Counted from the stretch's first letter, positions 39,495-48,872 are shown. The stretch is DNA of 64,000 nt from Streptomyces sp. SJL17-4 (GCF_036826855.1 NZ_CP104578.1:7684501-7748500), one strand, 5' to 3'. Translations and numbers: made by a program. The notes: generated by a model not told the origin, from the sequence alone.

Positions 39495-39534
39495 GCCCGG
39501 GCCGGCGGTCCCGAGGGGGGCCGCCGGCCCGGGC
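39495..39534. terminator. Bidirectional terminator
   Basis: Perfect 14-bp arms GCCCGGGCCGGCGG (39495-39508) and CCGCCGGCCCGGGC (39521-39534) with a 12-nt loop lie between the convergent transporter and protease genes. Confidence 0.9.
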
Positions 39535-39557
39535 GCGCTGTGCGGGACCGGAGAGGG

Positions 39558-40475
39558 CTAGAAGACGCTCACGCCGTACGCGCTCAGCGCCTCCGTCACC
39601 GGCTGGAAGAACGTGGTGCCGCCGCTGGAGCAGTTGCCGCTGCCGCCGGAGGTGAGGCCGAGCGCGGTGGTGCCGGAGAAGAGCGCGCCGCCGCTGTCGC
39701 CGGGCTCGGCGCAGACGTTGGTCTGGATCATGCCGTAGACGATGTCGCCACCGCCGTAGTTGACGGTCGCGTTGAGGCCGGTGACCGTTCCGCCGCGCAG
39801 ACCGGTGGTGCTGCCGCTGCGCTGCACCGACTGGCCGACGGAGGCGTTGCCCGCGGCGGTGATGTCGCGGTACGAGCCGTTGTAGAGGTAGACGCGGCCG
39901 TCCGCCGCCGAGGCGTTGGAGTGCCGGATGATGCCGTAGTCGTTGGTCGGGAAGCTGGTTCCGGCCCGGGTGCCGAGCACCGTGGTGTTCGACGAGTTGG
40001 TGTACCAGGTGCTGCCGATGTTGGTGCAGTGACCGGCGGTCAGGGCGTAGTAGGTGGAGCCGCTGCGGACGTTGAAGCCGAGCGAGCAGCGCCCGCCGCC
40101 CGCGTAGATGGCCTGGCCGCCCGCGATGAGCTTGTTGAACGTGCCGGGTGTCCGCTTGATCTCCAGGCTGGCGGCGCGGTCGCCGGCCGCGTCCTTGATC
40201 TTGGCGATCTCTGCGGCGGAGACGGTGGAGTCGGCGGTGAGGACGATCTTCCCGGTCGCCTGGTCGGTGTACCACGCGGTGCCGGGCACATCGGCTCCGC
40301 GTACGGCCTGGTCGGCGACGGCCAACTCGGCGGCGGTGGCCCGGCTTTCCACGGCCGTGGCGGCGGACGAGGCGGGGACGGCAAGCGCTGAGGCGGCGAG
40401 CAGGGCGGAGGCCACGGCGATCAGCCGTGCGCCCTTGGCCGCGCCGCCGAGGGGGGACAGACGCTTGAGGTTCAC
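39558..40475 (-). CDS. Streptogrisin-type secreted serine protease (S1, alpha-lytic group)
   Basis: A 305-residue preproprotein. An N-terminal signal peptide ([29 protein letters not shown] split at the usual AxA-type end, about residue 38) leads a short propeptide of the alpha-lytic type. The mature protease starts near [20 protein letters not shown] (about residue 117). The triad is His in TAGHC, Asp in NDYGI and Ser in GDSGGA, and two disulfide pairs are predictable. It is very close to Streptomyces griseus protease B as I remember it. GGAGG precedes the ATG on the minus strand. It is a secreted, growth-phase-type protease, unrelated to the peptide clusters as far as the position shows. 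Confidence 0.95.
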   Translation of the reverse strand: MNLKRLSPLGGAAKGARLIAVASALLAASALAVPASSAATAVESRATAAELAVADQAVRGADVPGTAWYTDQATGKIVLTADSTVSAAEIAKIKDAAGDRAASLEIKRTPGTFNKLIAGGQAIYAGGGRCSLGFNVRSGSTYYALTAGHCTNIGSTWYTNSSNTTVLGTRAGTSFPTNDYGIIRHSNASAADGRVYLYNGSYRDITAAGNASVGQSVQRSGSTTGLRGGTVTGLNATVNYGGGDIVYGMIQTNVCAEPGDSGGALFSGTTALGLTSGGSGNCSSGGTTFFQPVTEALSAYGVSVF

Positions 40476-41109
40476 TGGATCCTCCGGTGGGGGGGAGTGG
40501 GGGGAACCGCTGGGTGGGCGGTCCCTTCGATGCCGAGCCGGCCGGTCCCGGGCGAGGGAGTCCGACTCGCCATGAACCTGTCAATCTCGACAGGGGAATC
40601 CTCGAATCCGTGCGGCCTGGCGGCAAGGACGCCTTTCGGCCTATCTACGCGCGTTCATGGGGGTCGAGCGTCGGGAGGTGTCCATCGAGTCGGGAGGGGC
40701 GTCGCGGCGAGAGCGACCGGGCAGGGTGCGCAAACGCTTGCGGAAATTTACTGATGGTCTTTCAGGAGCACTCTGTGGCATGCGGGTCGAGCGTGTTCGG
40801 TTCGGGGCGGGAAGCGGAAGGGTTCGTACCGATTCCCCAGCTCAGCCCCTGAGGGCCTCCCGATCCGGCGTCTCCCGTGCCGTCGCGTCCGTGGCCGGAC
40901 GGGTGGAGCGCCGGACGCTCGCCGGGGGAGTGGCACCCGCACAGAGCCGACCCCGCTCTCGGCGGTGCGCCCGGGTCGTGGGCGGGCTCTTCGGTGGAGA
41001 CGGGAAGGGCCTCCACGGTCTCGTGGTCCGGTCGTGGCCGCCCCTCAATGCCGGAATCGTGCTCTCCGTCCGGGTCGGCCGCGTGGCCGGTTCCCGTCGT
41101 GGCGCGACG
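40476..41109. other. 634-bp region without a supported gene
   Basis: The left part must hold the protease promoter. Around 40729-40790 the base composition drops locally. Open frames here lack coding character and good starts. Apart from the LacI-like site listed separately I see nothing I can name. Confidence 0.6.
40729..40742. promoter_or_regulatory. LacI/GalR-like operator half-palindrome
   Basis: CGCAAACGCTTGCG has 5-bp inverted arms and the AA-N-CG-N-TT core typical of LacI-family sites. It lies about 255 bp upstream of the streptogrisin-like gene. No LacI gene is in the window. Confidence 0.3.
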
Positions 41110-42273
41110 TCAGAGCGCCGCGTACACCGCCTCGACCAGAGCCGTCTTCCGGGGGTCGTCCGCGATGTGCGGGCCCATGCGGTTCATCACGTACCCCAGG
41201 GAGACCCCGGACTCGGGGTCGGCCAGGCCGCAGGAACCACCGAAGCCGTCGTGGCCGAAGGCGCGCGGATTCGGGCCGTACGAGGCATGGGGGCCGCTGA
41301 GCCAGAGGCCGAGGGCGCACTCCGTGTCGTGGGTGAAGCCCGCGCCCAGGACCAGGTCCCGGCAGGCCCCCTGCCCCTCGCGGGCCCTCTCGGCGGCCGC
41401 CGCGGAGAGGGTCCGGTCCTCGCCGGCGGCGCCGGGCCCGGCGAGGAGGCCGTACAGCCGGGCGACCGCGCGCGCCGTCCCGTGGCCGTTGGCCGCGGGC
41501 AGCTCGGCGGCGCGCCACTCGGGGCTGTTGGCCTCGCCGGCACCCACGAGCGGGTTGGCCAGGGCGGCCTGCGCCGCGGGCTCCAACCGGGCGAAGATCG
41601 CCGCCTGTTCGCTCGCGGACGAGGTGCGGGTATGGACGAGCTCGGCGGCCCGGCCCGCTTCCTTCTCCGGCAGGCCGATCGTGAAGTCGATGCCGAGGGG
41701 CCCGGTGATCTCCTCGCGGAGGAAGGTTCCGGGCAGTCGCCCCGTGATGCGCCGGATCACCTCGCCGACGAGGAAGCCGTACGTCATGGCGTGGTAGCCG
41801 GACCGGGTGCCGGGCTCCCACCAGGGCTCCGTCGCCGCGAGTCGGGCGGTCGTCACCTCCCAGTCGTAGAACTCGGCGAGCGTGAGCGGCTCGCGCAGGC
41901 CGGACAGCCCGGCACGATGGGAGAGGAGGTGGCGTACGGGAAGCTTCTCCTTGCCCGCGGCGGCGAACTCCGGCCAGTAGGTGGCGACCGGCGCGTCCAG
42001 ATCGAGCAGCCCCCGGTCCGCGAGGAGATGGGCGCAGAGCGCGGTCACACCCTTGGTCGTGGACCAGACGTTGACCACGGTGTCGCGTTCCCATGGCCGG
42101 GTGCGGGCGGCGTCCGCCCAGCCGGCCCACAGATCGACCACGGTCTCACCGTGGACCTGGACGGTGACGGCGGCCCCGAGCTCGTCCCTCGTACGGAAGT
42201 TGTCCTCGAAGGCCTCCCGAACGGCGGCGAAGCGGGGGTCGCAGTGCCCTTCGGCCGACGGGGTCTCTTGCAT
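41110..42273 (-). CDS. Beta-lactamase-fold serine hydrolase (EstB-like esterase)
   Basis: A 387-residue class C beta-lactamase-family protein. The SxxK motif is in WSTTKGVTAL (about residue 70-73), the Tyr motif in SGYHAMTYG (about 158), and the third box in FGHDGFGG (about 340). The family includes EstB esterases and lipases as well as D-amino peptidases. With no signal peptide this is probably a cytosolic esterase rather than a resistance beta-lactamase. It is transcribed alone, with a TetR-type palindrome upstream of its start. Confidence 0.9.
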   Translation of the reverse strand: MQETPSAEGHCDPRFAAVREAFEDNFRTRDELGAAVTVQVHGETVVDLWAGWADAARTRPWERDTVVNVWSTTKGVTALCAHLLADRGLLDLDAPVATYWPEFAAAGKEKLPVRHLLSHRAGLSGLREPLTLAEFYDWEVTTARLAATEPWWEPGTRSGYHAMTYGFLVGEVIRRITGRLPGTFLREEITGPLGIDFTIGLPEKEAGRAAELVHTRTSSASEQAAIFARLEPAAQAALANPLVGAGEANSPEWRAAELPAANGHGTARAVARLYGLLAGPGAAGEDRTLSAAAAERAREGQGACRDLVLGAGFTHDTECALGLWLSGPHASYGPNPRAFGHDGFGGSCGLADPESGVSLGYVMNRMGPHIADDPRKTALVEAVYAAL

Positions 42274-42306
42274 GACGTCCTCCAGGGAACTCGGCAGCCA
42301 CTGGCG

Positions 42307-42350
42307 ATATCACCGGCAATATCACCGGCAGCAACATACCGACCGGTCGG
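42307..42350. promoter_or_regulatory. TetR-type palindrome and direct repeats upstream of esterase
   Basis: The perfect palindrome CCGACCGGTCGG (42339-42350) has the form of many actinobacterial TetR-family operators. Beside it, ATATCACCGGCA occurs twice in tandem (42307-42318, 42319-42330). The site is 34-77 bp upstream of the esterase start and could overlap its promoter. No TetR gene is in the window. Confidence 0.45.
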
Positions 42351-42515
42351 ACAGTGAGGAAGAGGGCACACAGGGGCGCACACAAGGGCAGCCGGGGGCA
42401 CGTCCGGGTTCGCCCGGTCGGTCCCTCCGCGTTGCCGAGCCGACCGGCCACCGGTTGCGTGGACCCGAGGAGTGGCACCGAAGGCCCGGAGCCGCGGGAG
42501 AAATCGAGGTCGCTC

Positions 42516-44342
42516 GTGCCCGAGTACCCCCCGATCGCCAACCACGGACTGATCGGCGACCTGCAGAGCGCCGCCCTGATCTCCGACGACGGCTCCGTCG
42601 ACTGGTTCTGCGCGCCCCGATTCGACTCGCCGAGCATCTTCGCCTCGCTGCTCGACCAGGAGCGCGGCGGCCACTTCACCATCGCTCCCGTGCACGACGA
42701 CGTCACCGTCCGCCAGCTCTACCTGCCCGACACGGCCGTCCTGATCACCAGGTTCCTCACTCCGGAGGGGGTGGGCGAGGTCGTCGACTTCATGCCGGTG
42801 AACGAGCGGCCGGACGTACCCACCGACCGGCACCGCCTGGTGCGGGCCCTGCGGGTGGTGCGCGGCAGCCTCACCTTCGACCTCGCGTGCCGGCCGCGCT
42901 TCGACTACGGGCGAGCGCCCCACACCCTCACGCTCGACGGCGCCGCCGCCACCTTCCACGGCCCCGACCTCGACGTCCACCTGCGGAGCAGCGTCCCCCT
43001 GGAAGCCGATGGGCAGGACGTCCGCGCCACCGTCACCCTCCGGCACGGCCAGACCGCCGGCATCGTCCTGGAGACCTCCGCCCCGGGAGCCGCCGCCCCC
43101 GAGCCGATCACGGAGAAGGCCCTGGAGGCGGCACTGGAGGAGACCCGCGTCTTCTGGCACGGCTGGATGCGCCGGTGCCGCTACCGGGGCCGCTGGCAGA
43201 GCATGGTCAACCGCTCGGCCATCACGCTCAAGCTGCTCATCTACGCCCCGTCCGGCGCCCCGGTCGCCGCCCCGACCATGGGGCTCCCCGAGCAGATCGG
43301 CGGCGAACGGAACTGGGACTACCGCTACACCTGGATCCGTGACGCGTCGTTCTCGGTGCGGGTCCTGCTCGACCTCGGGTACATCGAGGAGGCCGACGCC
43401 TTCCGTCGCTGGCTCGGCGACCGGGGCCGCGCCGCGCGCCCGCCCGGCGGCGAGCCGATGCAGATCATGTACCGGGTCGACGGCGATCCGCAGCTGTCCG
43501 AGGAGGTCCTGGCGCATCTGTCCGGCTACCGCGACTCCTCCCCCGTACGGGCCGGGAACGGGGCCGCCGACCAGCTTCAGCTCGACATCTACGGCGAGTT
43601 CGCCTACGCGATGACCCACTCGCCGGACCTGGCCGAACTCGCCGGCTACGAGGGATGGAAGGGGTTCGCCGCGCTGATCGACTGGCTCTGCGACCACTGG
43701 GACCGCCCCGACGAGGGGATCTGGGAGACGCGCGGCGGACGCAAGGACTTCACGTACAGCCGGATGATGTGCTGGGTGGCCCTCGACCGCGGCGTCCGCC
43801 TCGCCACCGAGTACGCCCGCCCCGCCGACCTCGCGCGCTGGACCGCGCAGCGCGACGCGATCCTCGTCCAGGTGATGGAACGAGGCTGGAACCCCGAGCG
43901 CAAGGCCTTCGTCCAGCACTACGGCAGCGAGGTGCTCGACGCGTCCCTGCTGCTCATGCCGCTCGTCGGCTTCATCTCGCCGAAGGCGCCCTCGTGGCTC
44001 GCCACCCTCGACGCCATGGATCGCGAGCTCGTCACCGACAGCCTCGTCTACCGCTACAACCCCGAGGCGTCCCCCGACGGACTGCGCGGCTCCGAGGGCA
44101 CCTTCTCGCTCTGCAGCTTCCTCTACGTGGAGGCCCTCGCCCGCGCCGGCCGCCTCGACCAGGCCCGCTACGCGATGGACAAGATGCTCACGTACGCCAA
44201 CCACGTCGGACTCTTCGCGGAGGAGATCGGCCGTACGGGCGAACAACTCGGCAACTTTCCCCAGGCGTTCACCCACCTCGCCCTCATCACCGCCGCGATG
44301 GCCCTCGACGAGGAACTCGACAAGGCCGCCGAGCGGAGGTGA
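42516..44342 (+). CDS. GH15 glucoamylase-family enzyme (trehalase/glucoamylase-like)
   Basis: A 608-residue glycoside hydrolase family 15 protein with an N-terminal beta-sandwich and a C-terminal (alpha/alpha)6 barrel. It opens with YPPIANHGLIGDLQSAALIS and VDWFCAPRFDSPSIFA. The barrel has RNWDYRYTWIRDASFSV, then ETRGGRKDFTYSRMMCWVALDRG, and ends in GLFAEEIGRTGEQLGNFPQAFTHLALI split around the catalytic GEQLGNFPQ segment. No signal peptide is present, so an intracellular alpha-glucoside or trehalose hydrolase is likely. The GTG start at 42516 follows GAGG; it marks the start of family homology. A terminator hairpin follows. Confidence 0.93.
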   Translation: MPEYPPIANHGLIGDLQSAALISDDGSVDWFCAPRFDSPSIFASLLDQERGGHFTIAPVHDDVTVRQLYLPDTAVLITRFLTPEGVGEVVDFMPVNERPDVPTDRHRLVRALRVVRGSLTFDLACRPRFDYGRAPHTLTLDGAAATFHGPDLDVHLRSSVPLEADGQDVRATVTLRHGQTAGIVLETSAPGAAAPEPITEKALEAALEETRVFWHGWMRRCRYRGRWQSMVNRSAITLKLLIYAPSGAPVAAPTMGLPEQIGGERNWDYRYTWIRDASFSVRVLLDLGYIEEADAFRRWLGDRGRAARPPGGEPMQIMYRVDGDPQLSEEVLAHLSGYRDSSPVRAGNGAADQLQLDIYGEFAYAMTHSPDLAELAGYEGWKGFAALIDWLCDHWDRPDEGIWETRGGRKDFTYSRMMCWVALDRGVRLATEYARPADLARWTAQRDAILVQVMERGWNPERKAFVQHYGSEVLDASLLLMPLVGFISPKAPSWLATLDAMDRELVTDSLVYRYNPEASPDGLRGSEGTFSLCSFLYVEALARAGRLDQARYAMDKMLTYANHVGLFAEEIGRTGEQLGNFPQAFTHLALITAAMALDEELDKAAERR

Positions 44343-44369
44343 GCCCGACGGCGCGCTCCCCGCTCGGCG

Positions 44370-44393
44370 CCGGGTGAGCCGCGTCTCACCCGG
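44370..44393 (+). terminator. Terminator after GH15 gene
   Basis: Arms CCGGGTGAG (44370-44378) and CTCACCCGG (44385-44393) with a 6-nt loop, 28 bp after the stop. Confidence 0.75.
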
Positions 44394-44408
44394 GCGGTCG
44401 CGCTTGCC

Positions 44409-44426
44409 TATGCAACGAGTTGCATA
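44409..44426. promoter_or_regulatory. PadR-type operator upstream of PadR gene
   Basis: The 18-bp site TATGCAACGAGTTGCATA has perfect 7-bp arms and ends 14 bp before the regulator start. ATGCAA...TTGCAT palindromes are typical PadR-family sites, so autorepression is likely. Confidence 0.65.
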
Positions 44427-44440
44427 GAAGGATTCCGGGT

Positions 44441-45031
44441 GTGGCGATCGAACACGCGATTCTTGTGTCCCTCCTTGAGAAGCCCGGTTCCGGCTACGAG
44501 CTGGCCCGGCGCTTCGAGCGGTCCATCGGGTACTTCTGGACCGCCAGCCATCAGCAGATCTACCGCGTGCTCAAGCGGATGGAGAGCGACGGCTGGGTCG
44601 ATGCGCGGGACGTGCCGCAGCACGGCCGCCCGGACAAGAAGGAGTACACCGTCGCGGACCTGGGACAGGCCGTGCTGTCCAGCTGGCTCCACGAGCCCAT
44701 CGAGCCCGAGAGCATGCGGCACGACCTCGCCGTGAAGATCCGGGGCGCGGCCTTCGACGACCCCGCCGCGCTGATCCACGAGGTGGAGCGGCACCGGCGT
44801 ACGCACACCGAGCGCCTCGCCCACTACCTGGCCGGCGAGGCACGCGACTTCCCGGGGCCGGGGCCGGGGCCGAGGCCGGGTCCGGAGGCGCCCGCCGCCT
44901 CCGGACCGCTCGACGCCGGCCGGGAGCTCCAGCACGTCGTCCTGCGCGGTGGCATCGCGTACGAGCGGATGACGCTCGCCTGGCTCGACGACGTCCTCGC
45001 CACCCTCCACCGGCTCGCCGCCGCGCGCTGA
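44441..45031 (+). CDS. PadR-family transcriptional regulator
   Basis: A 196-residue PadR/Vir-type regulator. It starts VAIEHAILVSLLEKPGSGYELARRF, the conserved PadR helix-turn-helix opening, and has YRVLKRMESDGWV and a wing with KKEYTV. A helical dimerisation domain ends the protein, broken by a Gly-Pro-rich stretch (FPGPGPGPRPGP). I chose GTG 44441; a TTG at 44420 would add seven residues that overlap the operator palindrome. It sits 82 bp before an acyl-CoA dehydrogenase gene on the same strand, which is its probable target along with itself. Confidence 0.88.
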   Translation: MAIEHAILVSLLEKPGSGYELARRFERSIGYFWTASHQQIYRVLKRMESDGWVDARDVPQHGRPDKKEYTVADLGQAVLSSWLHEPIEPESMRHDLAVKIRGAAFDDPAALIHEVERHRRTHTERLAHYLAGEARDFPGPGPGPRPGPEAPAASGPLDAGRELQHVVLRGGIAYERMTLAWLDDVLATLHRLAAAR

Positions 45032-45113
45032 GAGGCGCCCTCGAACCGCCACGACCACCGCACCCCACTCCACCGCACCCCGCCGCATTCCACCGGACCG
45101 AAAGACGGAGCCC

Positions 45114-46850
45114 ATGGCCGACTCGCTGCTGTTCAACCCGCACACCTACGACCCGGCGCACTTCGACCCCGAGACCCGGCGGCTGCTCCGCGCCACCGTC
45201 GACTGGTTCGAGGCGCGCGGCAAGCGCCGTCTGATCGAGGACTACCGCACGCGGGCCTGGCTGGGCGACTTCCTCGCCTTCTCCGCCAAGGAGGGCCTCT
45301 TCGAGACCTTCCTGACGCCGTCCGCCGAGGCCGGGGCCGACGGCTCCGACGGTGGCCAGGACAAGCGCTGGGACACCGCCCGGATCGCCGCCCTCAACGA
45401 GATCCTCGGCTTCTACGGCCTCGACTACTGGTACGCCTGGCAGGTCACCATCCTCGGCCTCGGCCCGGTCTGGCAGAGCGACAACGCCGCCGCCCGCGCC
45501 CGAGCCGCCGAACTGCTCGCCCAGGGTGAGGTGTTCGCCTTCGGTCTCTCCGAGAAGACCCACGGCGCCGACATCTACTCCACCGACATGCTCCTGGAGC
45601 CCGGGGCCGACGGCGGCTTCCGCGCCACCGGTTCCAAGTACTACATCGGCAACGGCAACGCCGCCGGACTCGTCTCCGTCTTCGGCCGCCGCACCGACGT
45701 CGAGGGCCCCGACGGTTACGTCTTCTTCGCCGCCGACAGCCGCCACCCCGCGTACCACCTCGTCAAGAACGTCGTCGACTCCTCGAAGTACGTCAGCGAG
45801 TTCCGTCTGGAGGACTACCCGGTCGCCGCCGCGGACGTCCTGCACACCGGCCGCGCCGCCTTCGACGCCGCCCTCAACACCGTCAACGTCGGCAAGTTCA
45901 ACCTGTGCACCGCCTCGATCGGCATCTGCGAGCACGCGATGTACGAGGCCGTCACCCACGCCCAGAACCGCATCCTCTACGGCCGCCCCGTCACCGCCTT
46001 CCCGCACGTGCGGCGCGAGCTGGCCGACGCGTACGTCCGTCTCGTCGGCATGAAGCTGTTCAGCGACCGCGCCGTCGACTACTTCCGCTCCGCCGGTCCC
46101 GACGACCGCCGCTACCTCCTCTTCAACCCGATGACGAAGATGAAGGTGACCACGGAGGGCGAGAAGGTCATCGACCTGATGTGGGACGTCATCGCCGCCA
46201 AGGGCTTCGAGAAGGACAACTACTTCGCCCAGGCGGCGATCGAGATCCGCGGCCTCCCGAAGCTGGAGGGCACGGTCCACGTCAACCTGGCGCTGATCCT
46301 GAAGTTCATGCGGAACCACCTCCTCGCTCCGGCCGACTACGAGCCCGTGCCGACCCGGCTGGACGCGGCCGACGACACCTTCCTCTTCCGGCAGGGACCG
46401 GCCCGCGGTCTGGGGTCCGTCCGCTTCCACGACTGGCGCCCGGCGTACGACTCGTACGCGGGAGTGCCGAACGTCGCCCGTTTCCGCGAACAGGCCGACG
46501 CGCTCTGCGAGTTCGTCCGCACCGCCGCGCCCGACGAGGCGCAGAGCCGCGACCTCGACCTCCTCCTCGCCGTCGGCCAGCTCTTCGCGCTCGTCGTCCA
46601 CGGCCAGTTGGTCCTGGAGCAGGCCCGCCTGACGGAACTCGACGAGGACGTCCTCGACGAGCTGTTCGCCGTGCTCGTACGGGACTTCTCCGCCCACGCG
46701 ATCGAGCTGCACGGCAAGGACTCCGCCACCGAGCAGCAGCAGGCGTGGGCCTTGGGAGCCGTCCGGCGCCCGGTCGTCGACGAGGCCCGCTCGGGCCGGG
46801 TCTGGCAGCGCGTCGAGGCCCTGTCGGGCACGTACGAGATGGCCCCGTAA
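45114..46850 (+). CDS. Acyl-CoA dehydrogenase family flavoprotein
   Basis: A 578-residue protein of the acyl-CoA dehydrogenase/oxidase superfamily, longer than the usual 380-residue form. Family signs are FAFGLSEKTHGADIYSTD (substrate/FAD loop), SKYYIGNGNAAGLVSVFGR, FNLCTASIGICEHAMYEAV and RILYGRPVTAFPHVRREL. The C-terminal extension is helical. It should oxidise an acyl-CoA with FAD and electron-transfer flavoprotein. The upstream PadR regulator probably controls it. A stem-loop and tandem repeats follow the gene. Confidence 0.9.
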   Translation: MADSLLFNPHTYDPAHFDPETRRLLRATVDWFEARGKRRLIEDYRTRAWLGDFLAFSAKEGLFETFLTPSAEAGADGSDGGQDKRWDTARIAALNEILGFYGLDYWYAWQVTILGLGPVWQSDNAAARARAAELLAQGEVFAFGLSEKTHGADIYSTDMLLEPGADGGFRATGSKYYIGNGNAAGLVSVFGRRTDVEGPDGYVFFAADSRHPAYHLVKNVVDSSKYVSEFRLEDYPVAAADVLHTGRAAFDAALNTVNVGKFNLCTASIGICEHAMYEAVTHAQNRILYGRPVTAFPHVRRELADAYVRLVGMKLFSDRAVDYFRSAGPDDRRYLLFNPMTKMKVTTEGEKVIDLMWDVIAAKGFEKDNYFAQAAIEIRGLPKLEGTVHVNLALILKFMRNHLLAPADYEPVPTRLDAADDTFLFRQGPARGLGSVRFHDWRPAYDSYAGVPNVARFREQADALCEFVRTAAPDEAQSRDLDLLLAVGQLFALVVHGQLVLEQARLTELDEDVLDELFAVLVRDFSAHAIELHGKDSATEQQQAWALGAVRRPVVDEARSGRVWQRVEALSGTYEMAP

Positions 46851-46934
46851 GGTCCCGTCGACCGGGGCCGGGTCGGGCGGGCCGGGCCGGGCCGGGCCGT
46901 GACCGCCCCGGCCCCGGTCCGTACGCGAGGGTGT

Positions 46935-46960
46935 GCCGGCCGCGGAGGCCCGCGGCCGGC
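46935..46960 (+). terminator. Hairpin downstream of acyl-CoA dehydrogenase
   Basis: Perfect 11-bp arms GCCGGCCGCGG (46935-46945) and CCGCGGCCGGC (46950-46960) with a 4-nt loop. Confidence 0.7.
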
Positions 46961-47101
46961 ACCCGTGGTGCCCGCGGCCGGCACCCGTGGTGCCCGCGGC
47001 CGGCGCCCGTGGTGCCCGCGGCCGGCGCCCGTGGTGCTCCCGCCATCACCCATGGTGCTCCCGCCGGCACCCGGAGTGCTCGCGGCGGACGTGGTGCTCG
47101 T
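46948..47101. repeat. 22-bp tandem repeats in intergenic region
   Basis: Four near-identical 22-bp units (GCCCGCGGCCGG, then CACCC or CGCCC, then GTGGT) at 46948-47035 are followed by three degenerate 18-21 bp units to about 47101. They fill much of the 423-bp gap between the dehydrogenase and SulP genes. No coding function is seen. There is no spacer, so it is not a CRISPR. Confidence 0.85.
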
Positions 47102-47273
47102 GCGTGCAGCCCGTCCCCGTGACCGGCCCCGGTAGAATCGCCACCGGCGAGGGCGGCAGGCTGCGGCCCCGCCTTCGTCATGTCGGGGCCGACGGTGCCC
47201 CCGGCGTCCTTCCCCGCACGCCCCGGCCCCGTCCACCGCGGGGCGTGCCCACGCGTGACAGGTTCCCCTTCCT

Positions 47274-48770
47274 TTGTCCTCTTCGCCCGCCCGTGTTTCC
47301 GTCGCGCGTCTGCGTCCCGACTGGCTGACCGATCCCAAGGTCTGGCGCACCGAGGTGCTGGCCGGCCTGGTCGTCGCCCTCGCGCTGATCCCCGAGGCGA
47401 TCTCCTTCTCGATCATCGCCGGGGTCGATCCCGCGATCGGCCTGTTCGCGTCCTTCACCATGGCCGTGACCATCGCGATCGTCGGCGGACGCCGGGCGAT
47501 GATCTCCGCCGCGACCGGTGCCGTCGCGCTCGTCATCGCACCGCTCAACCGTGAGCACGGGCTCGGGTACCTGATCGCCGCCGTCATCCTGGCCGGCGTC
47601 ATCCAGGTGGTCATGGGCGCGCTCGGGGTGGCGAAGCTGATGCGGTTCATCCCGCGCTCGGTGATGGTCGGGTTCGTGAACGCGCTGGCCGTCCTGGTCT
47701 TCATGACCCAGGTGTCCGAGCTGAGGAACGTCCCCTGGGCCGTCTATCCGCTCCTGGCGGCCGGCCTGCTCCTCATGGTGTTCCTCCCGAAGGTCACCAC
47801 GGTGATCCCCGCGCCCCTGGTGTCCATCGTGGTCCTCACCGCCGTGACCGTGGCCGCCGGGATCGCCGTACCCACGGTCGGGGACAAGGGCGAGCTGCCG
47901 TCCTCCCTGCCGACGCCCGGCCTGCCGGACGTGCCGTTCACCCCGGACACGCTGATGACGATCGCGCCGTATGCCTTCGCCATGGCCCTTGTCGGTCTGA
48001 TGGAGTCCCTGATGACCGCGAGGCTCGTCGACGACATCACCGACACCCGCTCCGACAAGACCCGCGAGTCCATCGGCCAGGGCATCGCCAACATCGTCAC
48101 CGGCTTCTTCGGCGGCATGGGCGGCTGCGCCATGATCGGCCAGACGATGATCAACGTGAAGGTGTCGGGCGCCCGGACCCGGCTGTCCACGTTCCTCGCG
48201 GGCGCCTTTCTCATGGTGCTCTGCATCGTCTTCGGACCGGTCGTCTCCGACATCCCCATGGCCGCCCTGGTCGCCGTCATGGTGATGGTGTGTTTCGCGA
48301 CCTTCGACTGGCACTCGATCGCCCCGGCGACCCTCAGGCGCATGCCCGTCGGGGAGATCGCCGTCATGGTGATCACCGTGGTGTGCGTGATCGCCACGCA
48401 CAACCTCGCCGTCGGGGTGGTCGCGGGCTCGGTCACCGCCATGGTGATCTTCGCCCGACGGGTGGCCCACCACGCCGAGGTGACCGCCGTGACCGACCCC
48501 GACGGCACGACCGTGGTCTACCGGGTGACGGGCGCGCTGTTCTTCGCCTCGGCCAACGAACTCGTGGGCCGGTTCGCGTACGCCACGGACCCCGACCGGG
48601 TCGTCATCGACCTCTCGGCGGCCCACATCTGGGACGCCTCGTCCGTCGCCGTCCTCGACGCGATCGAGACGAAGTACGCGCAGCGCGGCAAGACCGTGGA
48701 GATCACCGGCCTGAACGACCCGAGCGCGGCGCTGCACGGCAGGCTCAGCGGAGAACTCGCGGGCGGCTGA
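47274..48770 (+). CDS. SulP-family anion transporter with STAS domain
   Basis: A 498-residue SulP/SLC26-type transporter with about 10-12 membrane segments. The opening SVARLRPDWLTDPKVWRTEVLAG leads ALALIPEAISFSIIAGVDPAIGLFA, a strong family signature, and GFFGGMGGCAMIGQTMIN follows. A C-terminal STAS domain (about residues 405-498) includes VVIDLSAAHIWDASSVAVLDAI. It probably carries sulfate, bicarbonate or another oxyanion. The start is uncertain: the TTG at 47274 has only a weak ribosome site and no better start is visible in frame. Confidence 0.9.
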   Translation: MSSSPARVSVARLRPDWLTDPKVWRTEVLAGLVVALALIPEAISFSIIAGVDPAIGLFASFTMAVTIAIVGGRRAMISAATGAVALVIAPLNREHGLGYLIAAVILAGVIQVVMGALGVAKLMRFIPRSVMVGFVNALAVLVFMTQVSELRNVPWAVYPLLAAGLLLMVFLPKVTTVIPAPLVSIVVLTAVTVAAGIAVPTVGDKGELPSSLPTPGLPDVPFTPDTLMTIAPYAFAMALVGLMESLMTARLVDDITDTRSDKTRESIGQGIANIVTGFFGGMGGCAMIGQTMINVKVSGARTRLSTFLAGAFLMVLCIVFGPVVSDIPMAALVAVMVMVCFATFDWHSIAPATLRRMPVGEIAVMVITVVCVIATHNLAVGVVAGSVTAMVIFARRVAHHAEVTAVTDPDGTTVVYRVTGALFFASANELVGRFAYATDPDRVVIDLSAAHIWDASSVAVLDAIETKYAQRGKTVEITGLNDPSAALHGRLSGELAGG

Positions 48771-48802
48771 GGCCGGGGGAGCAGGGACGGCCGCCACCGC
48801 CG

Positions 48803-48826
48803 CGGGCGGGGCGCTCGCCCCGCCCG
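48803..48826 (+). terminator. Terminator after SulP gene
   Basis: Arms CGGGCGGGGCG (48803-48813) and CGCCCCGCCCG (48816-48826), 33 bp after the stop. Confidence 0.8.
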
Positions 48827-48842
48827 GGGGGCGGAAACGGAG

Positions 48843-48872
48843 GTGAAGTGCAGGTCAGAGCCCTGATATATT
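48843..48872 (+). promoter_or_regulatory. Probable tRNA promoter
   Basis: A -10-like TATATT (48867-48872) lies 18 bp from a weak -35-like GTGAAG (48843-48848) and 46 bp before the tRNA gene. It is the most AT-rich spot locally. Confidence 0.5.

Noticed and set aside
41110-42273. Antibiotic-resistance class C beta-lactamase
   Set aside because: The SxxK and third-box motifs fit the broader EstB-like hydrolases and no signal peptide is present for a secreted beta-lactamase.
40657-42357. 566-residue forward frame across the gap and antisense to the esterase
   Set aside because: Overlaps a gene with SxxK and HDG motifs on the other strand and has no recognisable domain.
46948-47101. Possible CRISPR array
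   Set aside because: Units are directly adjacent with no unique spacers and no cas genes are present; it is a plain tandem repeat.
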